A DNA stretch of 64,000 nucleotides. Origin: Betaproteobacteria bacterium Ga0077523. GTDB taxonomy: Bacteria; Pseudomonadota; Gammaproteobacteria; Burkholderiales; Ga0077523. The notes under the pieces were generated by a model. That model was not told the DNA's origin. It made no database searches and saw only the letters and a list, made by a program, of their open reading frames with translations. The position numbers and the translations under genes are program-made. This document shows positions 24,697 to 34,278 of the stretch, in pieces. Where the stretch lies: the NCBI GenBank assembly GCA_001464695.1, contig LNDQ01000115.1, positions 1 to 64,000 of the forward strand. The letters run 5' to 3'. Within the stretch, counting starts at the first letter, position 1. Each line of letters opens with the position of its first letter.

Positions 24697-25953
24697 TCAG
24701 CGCAGCAGCAGATAGGCGGCGACGGTAGCCGACAGCGCGGCGACCGCCCACAACCAGGGTGCAACGTGCGTCGATCGCGACGGCCGGATCGTCGAGGGGC
24801 GGGGACGCGCCGGCGCTGATTCCGCCGCTGCCAGTCTGGCCTTGGCCTTGGCGTCGAACGCGCTTGCCAGGCCGGAGAGGGCGGCGAGGCGCAGGGTCGC
24901 GGCACTCGAATCGAAGGATTCGGAAACCGAGAAGCTCGGCGTGGTCGTCACGGCCTTGAGCGGGATTTCTTCGGTGGTCTCGTCGCCACCGCCGGTCAAC
25001 TTGGCGAGCTTGTCTTCGGTCCGCGTCCCGACGGGCTCGGTATCGGCCGCCTGCCTGGCCGATTCGCGCAGGCGCGCGAGCATGCGTTTCTCGAGGTCGC
25101 CGGAGTTGCCGGCGAGGAGGCTCGCCCGCAGGTCGTCGGCGAGTTCCTTCGCACTCTGGTAGCGCGCCTCGGGCACCTTCGCGAGGGCCTTGGCGACGAT
25201 GTAATCGAGGATCTTCGGCAGTCCGGACTTGATCGTGCTGGGTGCGGGCGCCGTAGCGTTCATGGTCTGGTACATCACGCCGTGGACCGTGTCGGCCTGG
25301 AACGGCGCCTGTCCGGTCAGCATCTCGTACAGCACCACGCCGAGCGAGAAGATGTCGCTGCGCTGGTCGGCGCGTTTGCCGGCGACCTGCTCCGGCGACA
25401 TGTAGCGCGGCGAGCCGAGGATCATCCCGGTCATCGTCTTCAGTTCCGAACTGCGCATGCGCGCGATGCCGAAGTCGGTGATCTTGGCCACACCATCGCG
25501 ATTCAGCATGATGTTCGTGGGCTTGATGTCGCGGTGGATCACGCCGCGGCCGTGCGCGTAGGTGAGGCCATCGGCCACCTGGGCGGCGATGTTCACGGCC
25601 TCGTCGACCGAGACGCAGGTGCGCTCGGACAGGATCGAGCGCAGTTCGCGGCCCTCGAGGTACTCCATCGCCATGAACGCGAGCCGATCAGTCTTGCCGA
25701 TGTCGTAGATGACGACGATGTTGGGATGCGAGAGGCCGCCGGCCGCCTTCGCTTCCTGATAGAAGCGCGCCTCGTATTCGGCGATTTCTTCCTTGGGCAG
25801 ATTCAGGTTGACCGTCTTGATCGCCACCAGGCGGTCGAGCAGCGGGTCGTGCGCCTTGTAGACGGTGCCCATGGCGCCTTCGCCGAGGCGCACCAGCACC
25901 TCATAGCGTCCGAGATGCGTGGCCTTTTCGGTGAGTGCGTGCGCGGTGGTCAC
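24697..25953 (-). CDS. Membrane-anchored Ser/Thr protein kinase
   Basis: A 418-aa Hanks-type kinase. Res 15-280 hold a complete set of motifs: LGEGAMGTVYK, AIKTV, the helix-C Glu in QEAKAAG, HRDIKPTN, DFG in ITDFGIA, and GSPRYMSPEQ. A Pro/Ala/Thr-rich linker leads to a single C-terminal membrane segment (last 22 residues), so the catalytic domain faces the cytoplasm with no extracellular sensor. The gene overlaps the preceding lipoprotein gene by four bases and is last in an operon after a cyclase-PEGA protein. It is a canonical kinase, unlike the divergent one at 4500. Targets unknown. Confidence 0.88.
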   Translation of the reverse strand: MTTAHALTEKATHLGRYEVLVRLGEGAMGTVYKAHDPLLDRLVAIKTVNLNLPKEEIAEYEARFYQEAKAAGGLSHPNIVVIYDIGKTDRLAFMAMEYLEGRELRSILSERTCVSVDEAVNIAAQVADGLTYAHGRGVIHRDIKPTNIMLNRDGVAKITDFGIARMRSSELKTMTGMILGSPRYMSPEQVAGKRADQRSDIFSLGVVLYEMLTGQAPFQADTVHGVMYQTMNATAPAPSTIKSGLPKILDYIVAKALAKVPEARYQSAKELADDLRASLLAGNSGDLEKRMLARLRESARQAADTEPVGTRTEDKLAKLTGGGDETTEEIPLKAVTTTPSFSVSESFDSSAATLRLAALSGLASAFDAKAKARLAAAESAPARPRPSTIRPSRSTHVAPWLWAVAALSATVAAYLLLR

Positions 25954-26351
25954 GGCGCGCGCTCCTTCACGCTGCGGAAGACCGGCCCCCAGACGGGATG
26001 GCCGGACTCAGCGGGCGTCAGGTCGAAGCGCGGATCGATCTCGATCGCCTGGCGGAACTCATCGCGGCACTGGACCTCGCGATTCGACGCGCAGTTGATG
26101 AACGCCAGGTACTTGTGAGCCGTCACCCGGTCGGTCTTGGCGCGCAGTCCGTCGTCCAGCGCGGTCTTGATCTTGCGGCCGGCCTGGCGATAGTTGCCGT
26201 CTTCGTAGTCGCGCAGCCCGTCCTCGAGCAGGGTCTTGCCCTGGTCACCGATGAGATAAGGCTTGGGAAAGTCCTTGAACGGCCCGCTGGCGCAGCCCGA
26301 GGCGAGCGCCACGAGCAGACTCAAACCCAGGCTGACGAGAAGGCGGGACAT
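25950..26351 (-). CDS. Small TPR-like lipoprotein
   Basis: A 133-aa predicted lipoprotein. The signal peptide ends in the lipobox LASGCASG, placing the mature N-terminus at Cys near res 20. The mature part has two helix-pair repeats of TPR character, with DYEDGNYRQAGRKIKTAL and FRQAIEIDPRFDLTPAE. It resembles the small lipoproteins (TssQ-like) that sit near type VI secretion and kinase genes, though no T6SS genes are in this window. It lies 13 bp after the cyclase gene and overlaps the kinase gene by four bases, so the three are one operon. Role unknown; perhaps an envelope scaffold. Confidence 0.7.
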   Translation of the reverse strand: MSRLLVSLGLSLLVALASGCASGPFKDFPKPYLIGDQGKTLLEDGLRDYEDGNYRQAGRKIKTALDDGLRAKTDRVTAHKYLAFINCASNREVQCRDEFRQAIEIDPRFDLTPAESGHPVWGPVFRSVKERAP

Positions 26352-26364
26352 GACGGCAGGTCGA

Positions 26365-27666
26365 TCAGAATTTGTGCTTGACCCGGATGTGCTGGCCGGG
26401 TGCCAGTTCCACGGTTTCGGTGTACGAGGGGAAGCCGGGGTTGCGCAGCTCGATCTCGGCCTTGCCGGCGTTCACCTCGACCACGTTGACGGGTGGGGTC
26501 ACCCCGAGCTTGGCCCCGTTCACGTAGACCTCCCCCCAGGGCGTCACCGCGAGCGCAATCACTGCTTTTTCGGCAGGTGCCGCTTCGGCTTGAGCCGCGG
26601 CGGGTGCGGACGGGGTCGGCGCCGCCGGTGCGGGCGGTGGCGTTTCCGGACGCGTGGCGATCCGCGCAACTTCGTGCGAAGCGGCGTTGGTCGCGCGTCT
26701 GGCGGTTGGACGGGTGTCCCGGGCAGCCCCGGAATCCGCAGCGGGAGAGGGCGCCAGCAACTCGTCCAGTTCGACCATCTTCCGGATCACCGGCTTGATC
26801 GGTGTCTGCGCGGCGGCGGCTACCTTTGCGGCAGGTGCTGGATCGGCGGCAGCGGTCGCATCGACCCGGTGGTCGGAGATGAACACGGCAGCCGCCAGGG
26901 CGAGCACCGAGACCAACGCGGCCACGTAGGCAGCGCGGGCGTTACGCCACCACGCGCCCGGATGGGCGACCGGGGTACGGGTGCGCTCGAGTTCGTGGAC
27001 TTCGATCTGCGGCTCGTCGGCGTGGTGGCTCGACTGCGGTCGGAATCCACCCGACTTGCCGGCGATGTGCTCGGGCACCTTCATGCCCACTTCGTAGATC
27101 TCGTGCTCGCGCACGTGCTTGTCGGTGCGGGAGCCACGGTACGAGAAGAGTTGCGCGTAGCCTTCGGAGATGTGCGACACGACTTCGAAGTACGAGCGCG
27201 AGACCAGGACCTGTCCGGGGTCGGCGAAGCTCATCACGCGCTGGGCCACGTTGATGCCGTCGCCGATGATGTTGGGCTGGCTGTTGAGGTCCTTCACCAG
27301 GCGTACCGGACCGAGGTTGAGACCGATGCGCGTTTCCAGCATCAGTCCGCCGGCGAGCGGCCGCTTGAAGGCTTCGCGCAGGTTCATGGCGACGAACAGC
27401 GCATCCTCCGGGTCGCCGAGGAAGTTGATCGCCGCGCCGTCGCCGGTGTCGAGGATGATGCGGTCGTTCGGCGCGATGTCGCGGATGGATTCTGCGATGA
27501 GCGCGTTGAAGCGCTCCTTCAGCAGGATCTGCTCGGAGACCGGCTTGCGCGAGTACTCCACGATGTCGAGGAACAGCACGCTGCAGATGAACGTGCGGTT
27601 GGTCCGGTCGAGCATCGCCGCACCGCTCGGGGTGCCGGGGTTCGAAGTCTCGGTTACGCGCGCCAT
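26365..27666 (-). CDS. Class III adenylate/guanylate cyclase with TM and PEGA domain
   Basis: A 433-aa signalling protein. The N-terminal catalytic domain (about res 20-200) has the first metal Asp in FLDIVEYS, the second in DTGDGAA, and the transition-state residues in NVAQRV, as in active class III nucleotide cyclases. A membrane segment follows (AAYVAALVSVLALAAAVFI), then a long Ala/Pro-rich linker and a C-terminal PEGA domain (VTPWGEVYVNGAKLGVTPP) probably in the periplasm. The start at 27666 is chosen among several Met codons; 27702 and 27615 remain possible. It heads an operon with a lipoprotein and a Ser/Thr kinase. Confidence 0.8.
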   Translation of the reverse strand: MARVTETSNPGTPSGAAMLDRTNRTFICSVLFLDIVEYSRKPVSEQILLKERFNALIAESIRDIAPNDRIILDTGDGAAINFLGDPEDALFVAMNLREAFKRPLAGGLMLETRIGLNLGPVRLVKDLNSQPNIIGDGINVAQRVMSFADPGQVLVSRSYFEVVSHISEGYAQLFSYRGSRTDKHVREHEIYEVGMKVPEHIAGKSGGFRPQSSHHADEPQIEVHELERTRTPVAHPGAWWRNARAAYVAALVSVLALAAAVFISDHRVDATAAADPAPAAKVAAAAQTPIKPVIRKMVELDELLAPSPAADSGAARDTRPTARRATNAASHEVARIATRPETPPPAPAAPTPSAPAAAQAEAAPAEKAVIALAVTPWGEVYVNGAKLGVTPPVNVVEVNAGKAEIELRNPGFPSYTETVELAPGQHIRVKHKF

Positions 27667-27876
27667 GCTGGCACCAGATTTCACGGGGTTTCGGGGGAGC
27701 AACGGTGGTTTCGGGTATGGATCTGCTTTTACATCGGCTGCTTCCGGCCTCGCGGGGGCCGCGGGACCTGCTCTATCATCCCTGGGCCCGAAACGTCCGA
27801 CGGTGACTCAGGCTGGCACGACAGACCGGGTCGGACGCGCAGGACCCACCACGGAATCGAAGCGAATCAGGGCGTT

Positions 27877-29508
27877 ATGAGCAACAAGCCGCACACAAAC
27901 CCCTATCGGGACGACCTTCCGCGGAATTCAGCAAATTACGTGCCCCTGAGTCCGATCTCGTTCCTGGCGCGAGCAGCGGACGTGTTCCCGGATCGCATCG
28001 CCGCGATCCACGGGCAGTGGCGTTTGACCTGGCGCGAAGTGTTCGATCGCAGCCGGCGCCTCGCTTCGGCTCTGGCGGCGCGCGGCATTGGTGACGGCGA
28101 TACGGTCGCGGTGATGGCGGCCAACACGCCGCAGATGATCGAAGCGCATTTCGGCGTGCCCATGACCGGCGCGGTGTTGAACACGCTCAACACGCGGCTC
28201 GATGCAGCGGCACTGGCGTTCCAGCTCGGGCACGGCGAGGCCAAGGTCCTGCTCACGGATCGCGAATTCTCCGAGACCATCGTCGCAGCGCTCGGGATGG
28301 TCGAAGTGAAGCCGCTGGTCATCGATATCGACGATCCGCTGGCACAGGGTGGACGTCTGATCGGTGTCATGGACTACGAGGCATTCCTGGCGAGCGGTGA
28401 CCCGGGCTACGTGTGGTCTGCGCCGCAGGACGAGTGGGATGCCATCGCGCTCTCGTACACGTCGGGAACGACGGGAAACCCGAAGGGTGTGGTGACCCAT
28501 CATCGCGGCGCGTATCTGAATGCCGTCGGCAATGCGGTGACGTGGGCGATGCCGCATTTCCCCGTGTATCTGTGGACGCTGCCGATGTTCCACTGCAACG
28601 GGTGGTGTTTCCCGTGGACGCTCGCGCTCATGGCGGGCACCAACGTGTGCCTGCGACGCGTGGAAGCGAAGGCGATCCTCGACGCGATCCGCGAGCATCG
28701 CGTGACTCACTATTGCGGCGCGCCCATCGTCCACAGCATGCTGATCAACGCGCCCGAAGAATGGAAGCGCGGCATCGAGCACAAGGTCTCCGGGCTCGTG
28801 GCCGCCGCATCGCCACCGGCGTCGATGATCGAAGGCATGGAGCGCATGGGCTTCGACATCACCCATGTGTATGGGCTCACCGAGGTCTATGGTCCGGCCT
28901 CGGTCTGCGCCAAGCATCCGGAGTGGGATGAACTGTCGCTGGAAGACCGGGTGCAGTTGAACGGCCGCCAGGGCGTGCGGTATCCCTTGCAGGAAGGGAT
29001 GGCGGTATTCGATCCGGAAACGATGCAACCGGTGCCGCGCGACGGCGAAACCATGGGCGAGATCTTCTTTCGCGGCAACATCACGATGAAGGGCTACCTC
29101 AAGAACGAGCAAGCGACTGCGGAGGCATTCGCCGGCGGCTGGTATCACACGGGCGACCTGGCGGTGGCGTACCCCGACGGCTACGTGAAGATCAAGGACC
29201 GGTCCAAGGACATCATCATCTCGGGCGGGGAGAACATCTCGTCGATCGAGGTGGAAGACGTCCTGTACCGTCATCCCGCGGTGCTGGAAGCGGCGGTGGT
29301 CGCCCAGCCCGATGAGAAGTGGGGCGAGACTCCGTGTGCGTTCGTGACGCTGCGCGATGGGGTGGAGATCGCTGAGCAGGAGATCATCGCCTTCTGCCGG
29401 GCGCGGCTCGCGCACTACAAGGCACCGCGGCGGGTCGTTTTCGGGCCGTTGCCCAAGACCTCGACCGGGAAGATCCAGAAGAATCTGTTGCGGAGCCGGC
29501 TGAGCTAG
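27877..29508 (+). CDS. Acyl-CoA synthetase (fatty acid-CoA ligase)
   Basis: A 543-aa AMP-forming ligase that activates carboxylic acids, probably medium-chain fatty acids, to CoA thioesters. Motifs: the P-loop [23 protein letters not shown], the hinge [22 protein letters not shown], and the catalytic Lys in [10 protein letters not shown]. The pattern fits the AlkK-like branch rather than E. coli FadD. The ATG at 27877 has AGGG four bases upstream; a longer frame reaches 26263 but runs antisense through the cyclase operon and is rejected. It is the first gene of the beta-oxidation run, followed 40 bp later by etfB. Confidence 0.9.
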   Translation: MSNKPHTNPYRDDLPRNSANYVPLSPISFLARAADVFPDRIAAIHGQWRLTWREVFDRSRRLASALAARGIGDGDTVAVMAANTPQMIEAHFGVPMTGAVLNTLNTRLDAAALAFQLGHGEAKVLLTDREFSETIVAALGMVEVKPLVIDIDDPLAQGGRLIGVMDYEAFLASGDPGYVWSAPQDEWDAIALSYTSGTTGNPKGVVTHHRGAYLNAVGNAVTWAMPHFPVYLWTLPMFHCNGWCFPWTLALMAGTNVCLRRVEAKAILDAIREHRVTHYCGAPIVHSMLINAPEEWKRGIEHKVSGLVAAASPPASMIEGMERMGFDITHVYGLTEVYGPASVCAKHPEWDELSLEDRVQLNGRQGVRYPLQEGMAVFDPETMQPVPRDGETMGEIFFRGNITMKGYLKNEQATAEAFAGGWYHTGDLAVAYPDGYVKIKDRSKDIIISGGENISSIEVEDVLYRHPAVLEAAVVAQPDEKWGETPCAFVTLRDGVEIAEQEIIAFCRARLAHYKAPRRVVFGPLPKTSTGKIQKNLLRSRLS

Positions 29509-29511
29509 AAT
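29506..29511 (+). promoter_or_regulatory. Candidate -10 box before etfB
   Basis: TAGAAT overlaps the stop of the ligase gene and lies 37 bp before the etfB ATG. The same form occurs before tRNA-Leu and alr. No -35 is clear. Confidence 0.3.
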
Positions 29512-29548
29512 CCGCGACCCATACCCAAAACCAGAAGAGTCCGAATTC

Positions 29549-30298
29549 ATGAAGATCCTCGTACCCGTGAAACGGGTGGTGGACTACAACGTCAAGGTGC
29601 GCGTCAAGGCCGACGGCACCGGCGTCGAGACCGCCAACGTCAAGATGTCGATGAACCCGTTCGACGAGATCGCCGTGGAAGAGGCGGTGCGATTGAAGGA
29701 GGCGGGCGTGGCCACCGAGATCGTCGCGATCTCCGTGGGCGTCACCCAATGCCAGGAAACGCTGCGCACGGCCCTCGCCATCGGCGCCGATCGTGCGATC
29801 CTCGTGGAAACGGCGCTGGAAACGCAGCCGCTCGGCGTGGCCAAGGTGCTGAAGGCCCTGGTCGACAAGGAACAACCAAAGCTCGTCATCCTCGGCAAGC
29901 AGGCGATCGACGACGATGCCAACCAGACCGGCCAGATGCTCGCCGCATTGCTGGGCTGGTCGCAGGCGACTTTCGCGTCGAAGGTGAAGATCGAGGGCGA
30001 GGGTGCACAGGTCACCCGTGAGATCGACGGCGGCCTCGAGACCATCGCGATCAAGCTTCCGGCCGTCGTGACCACGGACCTGCGCCTGAACGAACCGCGC
30101 TACGTGACGTTGCCGAACATCATGAAGGCGAAGAAGAAGACGCTCGAAACGCTGACGCCGGACGCGCTCGGTGTCGACTTCGCCCCGCGACTCAAGACGA
30201 TCAAGGTGGTCGAGCCGGCCAAGCGCGGTGCGGGCAAGCAGGTGGCGAGCGTGGCCGAACTGGTCGACAAGCTGAAAAACGAAGCGAAGGTGATCTGA
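29549..30298 (+). CDS. etfB: Electron transfer flavoprotein beta subunit
   Basis: A 249-aa EtfB, the small subunit of the FAD/AMP flavoprotein that takes electrons from acyl-CoA dehydrogenases. It opens [19 protein letters not shown] and shows the family's [19 protein letters not shown] and [16 protein letters not shown]. The usual C-terminal AMP-binding region is present. The start ATG lies 40 bp after the ligase stop. It is directly followed by etfA (two-base gap), as in nearly all bacteria, and electrons from the complex would pass to the ETF-QO encoded at 48031. Confidence 0.95.
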   Translation: MKILVPVKRVVDYNVKVRVKADGTGVETANVKMSMNPFDEIAVEEAVRLKEAGVATEIVAISVGVTQCQETLRTALAIGADRAILVETALETQPLGVAKVLKALVDKEQPKLVILGKQAIDDDANQTGQMLAALLGWSQATFASKVKIEGEGAQVTREIDGGLETIAIKLPAVVTTDLRLNEPRYVTLPNIMKAKKKTLETLTPDALGVDFAPRLKTIKVVEPAKRGAGKQVASVAELVDKLKNEAKVI

Positions 30299-30300
30299 CC

Positions 30301-31233
30301 ATGTCCGTGCTGGTGATCGCAGAACACGACAACGCGCAACTCAAGGCGGCTGTCCTCAACACCGTCGCTGCAGCGGCGAAGATCGGCGGCGACATCCACG
30401 TGGTCGTTGCGGGCAGTCAGTGTGCGGCGGTAGCGCAGGCCGCGGCGGCCGTGTCGGGTGTGACCAAGGTGCTGGTGGCGGACAACGACATCTACCGCGA
30501 TCAGCTTGCCGAGAACCTGGCGACGCTGGTCGTGGGCATGGCTGGCGGTTATTCGCACGTACTGGCTCCGGCCACGGCCTTCGGCAAGAATGTGCTGCCG
30601 CGCGTGGCCGCGTTGCTCGACGTGGCGCAGATCTCGGACATCGTCGCCGTGGAGTCGGCCGACACCTTCGTGCGGCCGATCTACGCCGGCAATGCGCTGG
30701 CCACGGTGCAATCGTCCGACAAGATCAAGGTCATCACGGTACGCACCACCGGCTTCGACGCCGTCGCGGCCACCGGCGGTTCTGCCGCGGTCGAATCGAT
30801 CGGCGTGGCGGCGGACTCCGGTCTGTCGAAGCTGGTCGGCCAGGAGCTCACCAAGTCCGCTCGACCCGAACTGACCGCCGCACGCATCATCGTCTCCGGC
30901 GGCCGCGGCATGGGCAATGGCGAGAACTTCGCGATCCTCGAGAAGTTGGCCGACAAGCTGGGTGCGGCCGTGGGTGCGTCGCGCGCGGCGGTGGATGCCG
31001 GCTTCGTGCCCAACGACTACCAGGTGGGACAGACCGGCAAGATCGTGGCCCCCGAGTTGTACATTGCAGTGGGTATCTCGGGCGCGATCCAGCATCTCGC
31101 CGGGATGAAAGACAGCAAGGTCATCGTCGCCATCAACAAGGATGCCGAGGCCCCGATCACGCAAGTGGCGAACTACTGGCTCGTGGCCGACCTGTTCCAG
31201 GCGGTGCCCGAGCTCACTGAATCGCTCGGCTGA
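30301..31233 (+). CDS. etfA: Electron transfer flavoprotein alpha subunit
   Basis: A 310-aa EtfA, the FAD-binding subunit. The N-terminal part starts [19 protein letters not shown], and the C-terminal FAD domain carries [26 protein letters not shown] and the [13 protein letters not shown] motif. The gene begins two bases after the etfB stop. It is followed 36 bp later by an acyl-CoA dehydrogenase whose electrons it would accept. Confidence 0.95.
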   Translation: MSVLVIAEHDNAQLKAAVLNTVAAAAKIGGDIHVVVAGSQCAAVAQAAAAVSGVTKVLVADNDIYRDQLAENLATLVVGMAGGYSHVLAPATAFGKNVLPRVAALLDVAQISDIVAVESADTFVRPIYAGNALATVQSSDKIKVITVRTTGFDAVAATGGSAAVESIGVAADSGLSKLVGQELTKSARPELTAARIIVSGGRGMGNGENFAILEKLADKLGAAVGASRAAVDAGFVPNDYQVGQTGKIVAPELYIAVGISGAIQHLAGMKDSKVIVAINKDAEAPITQVANYWLVADLFQAVPELTESLG

Positions 31234-31269
31234 CCGGCGCGACCCGCGGCACGTTCACGGAGCATTCCC

Positions 31270-33066
31270 ATGTCTACCTACAGCGCCCCGATCCGCGACA
31301 TGAAGTTCGTGTTGAAGGAACTGGTCGACTTCGACGCCATCACCGCCTTGCCGGGATGCGAAGAGGTATCCGCCGATCTCGTGGACGCGGTACTGGAGGA
31401 GGCGGGCAAGTTCGCTGCCGGCGTCCTCGACCCGCTCAACTGGCCCGGCGATCAGACCGGCGCGCAGTGGAAGGATTTCGTCGTGACGGCCGCGCCGGGA
31501 TTCAAGGATGCCTATCGCCAGTTCGTCGACGCCGGCTGGGCCGCGGTGGGCGGTCTGCCGGAATTCGGCGGGCAGGGGTTGCCGCACATCCTGTCGCAGC
31601 AGCTCTCGGAGATGTGGAACTCGGCGAACATGGCGTTCTGTCTCTGTCCGATGTTGACCAACGGGGCGACCCTCGCCATCGCACGGCACGGCTCTGCGGC
31701 GCTGCAGAAGAAATTCCTGCCGAAGCTGGTGACCGGCGAATGGACCGGCACCATGAACCTGACCGAACCGCAGGCCGGTTCGGATCTGTCCGCGGTGCGG
31801 ACCAAGGCGATTCCGGAAGGCGATCACTACCGCATTCACGGCACCAAGATCTTCATCACGTGGGGTGAGCACGACATGACGGACAACATCGTCCATCTGG
31901 TGCTCGCCCGCACGCCCGATGCACCCGAAGGGGTGAAGGGCATCTCGCTCTTCATCGTGCCCAAGTACCTGGTGGGCGACGACGGGACCATCGGCGCACG
32001 CAACGACGTCAAATGCGTTTCGATCGAGCACAAGCTCGGCATCCACGGCAGCCCGACCTCGGTGATGGCCTACGGCGACAAGGATGGCGCCATCGGTTAC
32101 CTGGTGGGCGAAGAGAACCAGGGCCTGTCGTACATGTTCACGATGATGAACTTTGCGCGGCTCGAAGTCGGTGTCGAAGGCGTGGCGATGGCCGAGCGTG
32201 CTTACCAGCGCGCGTTGGCCTATGCCAAGGACCGCGTGCAAGGCCGCGAAACCGGCGTGAAGGCGGGTGAGCGCGTGGCCATCATTCGTCACCCGGACGT
32301 GCGCCGCATGCTGATGACCATGAAGGCGTATTCGGAGGCGATGCGTGCCGTGGCCGCAGCAGCGGCCGAAGCGCTCGATCACGCGCTGGCGAGTCCGGAT
32401 ACGGAAGTGAAACGGCGCAGCCAGGCGAAATTCGATCTGCTCACCCCGGTGGTGAAGGGTTGGTGCACCGAGATGTCCATCGAGATTGCATCGCTCGGCG
32501 TGCAGGTGCACGGCGGCATGGGCTTCGTGGAGGAAACCGGGGCGGCTCAGCACCTGCGCGACGCGCGCATCACGTCCATCTACGAAGGCACGACCGGCAT
32601 CCAGGCGAACGACCTCATCGGCCGCAAGCTCTCGTTCGAGAAGGGCGTTACCGCGCGTGCGGTCATCGCCGAGATGCGCGCACTGGACGCCGAACTGGCG
32701 AAGCACGGATCCCATCCGGCCCTGTCGGTGCTGAGAAGCGCATTGAAGGCGGGCATCGACTCGCTGGTCGAGGCCACGGACTGGCTGCTCGAAGCGTTTC
32801 CCACGAATCCGAAGGGTGCCGCGGCGGGTGCCGTTCCGTACCTCAAGCTGTGGGGCACGGTGGCCGGCGGCTGGCAGATGGCGCGCGCGGCGCTCATCGC
32901 GAAGCAGCGGCTCGACGGCGGTTCGGACGAGTACGACTTCTATCGCGCGAAACTCGCCACGGCACGCTTCTACGCCGAGCACATCCTGCCGCTCGCCCAG
33001 GCCTACCGCGCTGCCGTCGTGAATGGTGCGGAGAGCGTCCTTGCGCTGGAAGAAGCGCAGTTCTGA
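31270..33066 (+). CDS. Acyl-CoA dehydrogenase with C-terminal extension
   Basis: A 598-aa FAD-dependent acyl-CoA dehydrogenase of the long (DmdC/FadE5-like) class with an extra C-terminal helical domain. It shows LTEPQAGSDLSAVRTKA, IFITWGEHD, the GGMGFVEETGAAQ region and the catalytic-Glu segment ITSIYEGTTGIQANDLIGRK. It catalyses the first step of beta-oxidation. ACGGAG lies eight bases before the ATG. Its 3' end overlaps the start of a small exported-protein gene by about 44 bases. The DMSP-related DmdC function is a possible alternative, but the cluster points to fatty acids. Confidence 0.9.
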   Translation: MSTYSAPIRDMKFVLKELVDFDAITALPGCEEVSADLVDAVLEEAGKFAAGVLDPLNWPGDQTGAQWKDFVVTAAPGFKDAYRQFVDAGWAAVGGLPEFGGQGLPHILSQQLSEMWNSANMAFCLCPMLTNGATLAIARHGSAALQKKFLPKLVTGEWTGTMNLTEPQAGSDLSAVRTKAIPEGDHYRIHGTKIFITWGEHDMTDNIVHLVLARTPDAPEGVKGISLFIVPKYLVGDDGTIGARNDVKCVSIEHKLGIHGSPTSVMAYGDKDGAIGYLVGEENQGLSYMFTMMNFARLEVGVEGVAMAERAYQRALAYAKDRVQGRETGVKAGERVAIIRHPDVRRMLMTMKAYSEAMRAVAAAAAEALDHALASPDTEVKRRSQAKFDLLTPVVKGWCTEMSIEIASLGVQVHGGMGFVEETGAAQHLRDARITSIYEGTTGIQANDLIGRKLSFEKGVTARAVIAEMRALDAELAKHGSHPALSVLRSALKAGIDSLVEATDWLLEAFPTNPKGAAAGAVPYLKLWGTVAGGWQMARAALIAKQRLDGGSDEYDFYRAKLATARFYAEHILPLAQAYRAAVVNGAESVLALEEAQF

Positions 33067-33427
33067 GATTGCAGCGGGGTTCGTCGCGGCCGCGTTGTGG
33101 TGGCCCGCTGCGAGTTCGGCTGCGCTGACGGATGACGAGAGCGCGACTCTCGACGCCGACGTGAAGTTGTATGCAGACGCCTATGCCTGCGATGAAGAAC
33201 CGCTTGCCGAGCGCTTGCGCTCGACGGTGTTGCTGATCGTGGCCGGCTCCGGCAAGACCGCGGCCGATGTGGTGCTGGCGCGCCAGCGCTTTCTCGACGG
33301 GCTGCGGGAGCGGGCGCGCAAGGGTGGCCGACCGAACGCGGCCGGCTGTACGCAGGCCGTTGCCGATGCCAGTGCCCGGCTGCATGCGCTGGAGATGATT
33401 CGACTGGAGCCGCCGGCCAGCCGCTGA
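33023..33427 (+). CDS. Small predicted exported protein
   Basis: A 134-aa product I do not recognise. A basic N-terminus and hydrophobic stretch (FVAAALWWPAASSAA) look like a Sec signal peptide cut near res 35; the mature part is helical with two or three Cys that could form a disulfide. I use the ATG at 33023, inside the end of the acyl-CoA dehydrogenase gene (44-base overlap); a TTG at 33041 is another possible start and would give a shorter, cleaner signal peptide. Coding character is reasonable, but with no family match it is moderately supported. Confidence 0.5.
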   Translation: MVRRASLRWKKRSSEIAAGFVAAALWWPAASSAALTDDESATLDADVKLYADAYACDEEPLAERLRSTVLLIVAGSGKTAADVVLARQRFLDGLRERARKGGRPNAAGCTQAVADASARLHALEMIRLEPPASR

Positions 33428-33434
33428 CCGGACC

Positions 33435-33450
33435 GTTTCCTGTTTGAAAC
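33435..33450. promoter_or_regulatory. Secondary GTTTC/GAAAC inverted repeat
   Basis: GTTTC (33435-33439) and GAAAC (33446-33450) around six bases, upstream of the TetR promoter. Possibly a weaker regulator site related to the main palindrome. Confidence 0.3.
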
Positions 33451-33459
33451 CGGAGGTGG

Positions 33460-33489
33460 TTGACAGGCTTGGAGTTGCTCGCGCATGAT
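33460..33489 (+). promoter_or_regulatory. Promoter of the TetR-family gene
   Basis: Perfect -35 TTGACA (33460-33465), 18-bp spacer, and -10-like CATGAT (33484-33489). It overlaps the palindromic operator just downstream, as expected for autorepression. Confidence 0.6.
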
Positions 33490-33509
33490 TCAAACACTTG
33501 TTTGAATCA
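33486..33509. promoter_or_regulatory. Perfect palindromic operator for TetR-family regulator
   Basis: TGATTCAAAC (33486-33495), spacer ACTT, GTTTGAATCA (33500-33509): a perfect palindrome 18 bp before the regulator's ATG and overlapping its -10. A further GTTTGGATC repeat follows at 33512. Its CAAAC-N4-GTTTG core resembles operators of fatty-acid regulators such as PsrA. Confidence 0.7.
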
Positions 33510-33527
33510 CGTGTTTGGATCTTCCCG

Positions 33528-34244
33528 ATGCCACCCCTCGACCGCGAACCCACCCGCGGCAGCCCCGATACCAAGGACCGTATCCTCGCCGCGGCGGAAG
33601 CCCTGTTCATGGAGCAGGGTTACGCGGCGACCTCGTTGCGCGCCATCACGGCGAAGGCCAAGGTCAACCTCGCCGCGGTGAACTACCACTTCGGGTCGAA
33701 GGAAGCGCTGATCCGCGAAGTCTTCGACCGCCGGCTGGGGCCGCTCAATCAGGCACGCCTCGACTACCTGGCGCGGCTCGAGTTCGAGGCGGGGGGGCGG
33801 GCGCTGACGCCGGAGAAAGTGCTCGAAGCGATGATCACTCCGGTGGTGCAGTTGTCGCGCGACCCGTTGAAGCGCGGTGCCGTGTTCCTGCGGCTGCTTG
33901 GACGGGCTTTGTCGGAGCCCGAGGACACGATGAAGCAGGTGCTCCCGATCCACTATCGCGACGTGGTGCTCCGTTTCAAGGACGCCCTCGCGCGTGCCCT
34001 GCCGGAGGTGCCCGAACAGGAACTGGTGTGGCGCATGCACTTCACGTTCGGTGCGATGGCTTACGCCATGGCCGGCAACGACGCGCTGCAACTGATCACC
34101 ACCTGCGAGGCCGAAGGCGCCGACGATGCCGAAGCCATCATTCGCCGCCTGGTTCCGTTCCTCGCGGCGGGGCTCAAGGCGCCTGCGCCGCAGGGGCTGC
34201 GAACTTCGACCCCGCAATTGACGACCAACCGAGAAGCCGCGTGA
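33528..34244 (+). CDS. TetR-family transcriptional regulator
   Basis: A 238-aa TetR-type repressor. The N-terminal helix-turn-helix has TKDRILAAAEALFMEQGY and AAVNYHFGSKEALI; the C-terminal ligand domain is helical, with LPIHYRDVVLRF. Located inside a fatty-acid degradation cluster and preceded by a perfect palindrome, it most likely represses fad genes and itself in the absence of acyl-CoA, like PsrA or FadR-type TetR members. The ATG at 33528 is preferred because an earlier in-frame start at 33498 would lie inside the operator. It is followed 34 bp later by fadE. Confidence 0.85.
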   Translation: MPPLDREPTRGSPDTKDRILAAAEALFMEQGYAATSLRAITAKAKVNLAAVNYHFGSKEALIREVFDRRLGPLNQARLDYLARLEFEAGGRALTPEKVLEAMITPVVQLSRDPLKRGAVFLRLLGRALSEPEDTMKQVLPIHYRDVVLRFKDALARALPEVPEQELVWRMHFTFGAMAYAMAGNDALQLITTCEAEGADDAEAIIRRLVPFLAAGLKAPAPQGLRTSTPQLTTNREAA

Positions 34245-34278
34245 CCCGCGGCGGCCGCAACAAACCACGGAGGTTTCG

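Noticed and set aside
26263-27876. Upstream extension of the acyl-CoA ligase frame
   Set aside because: It is antisense to the cyclase operon and shows no ligase sequence before 27877.
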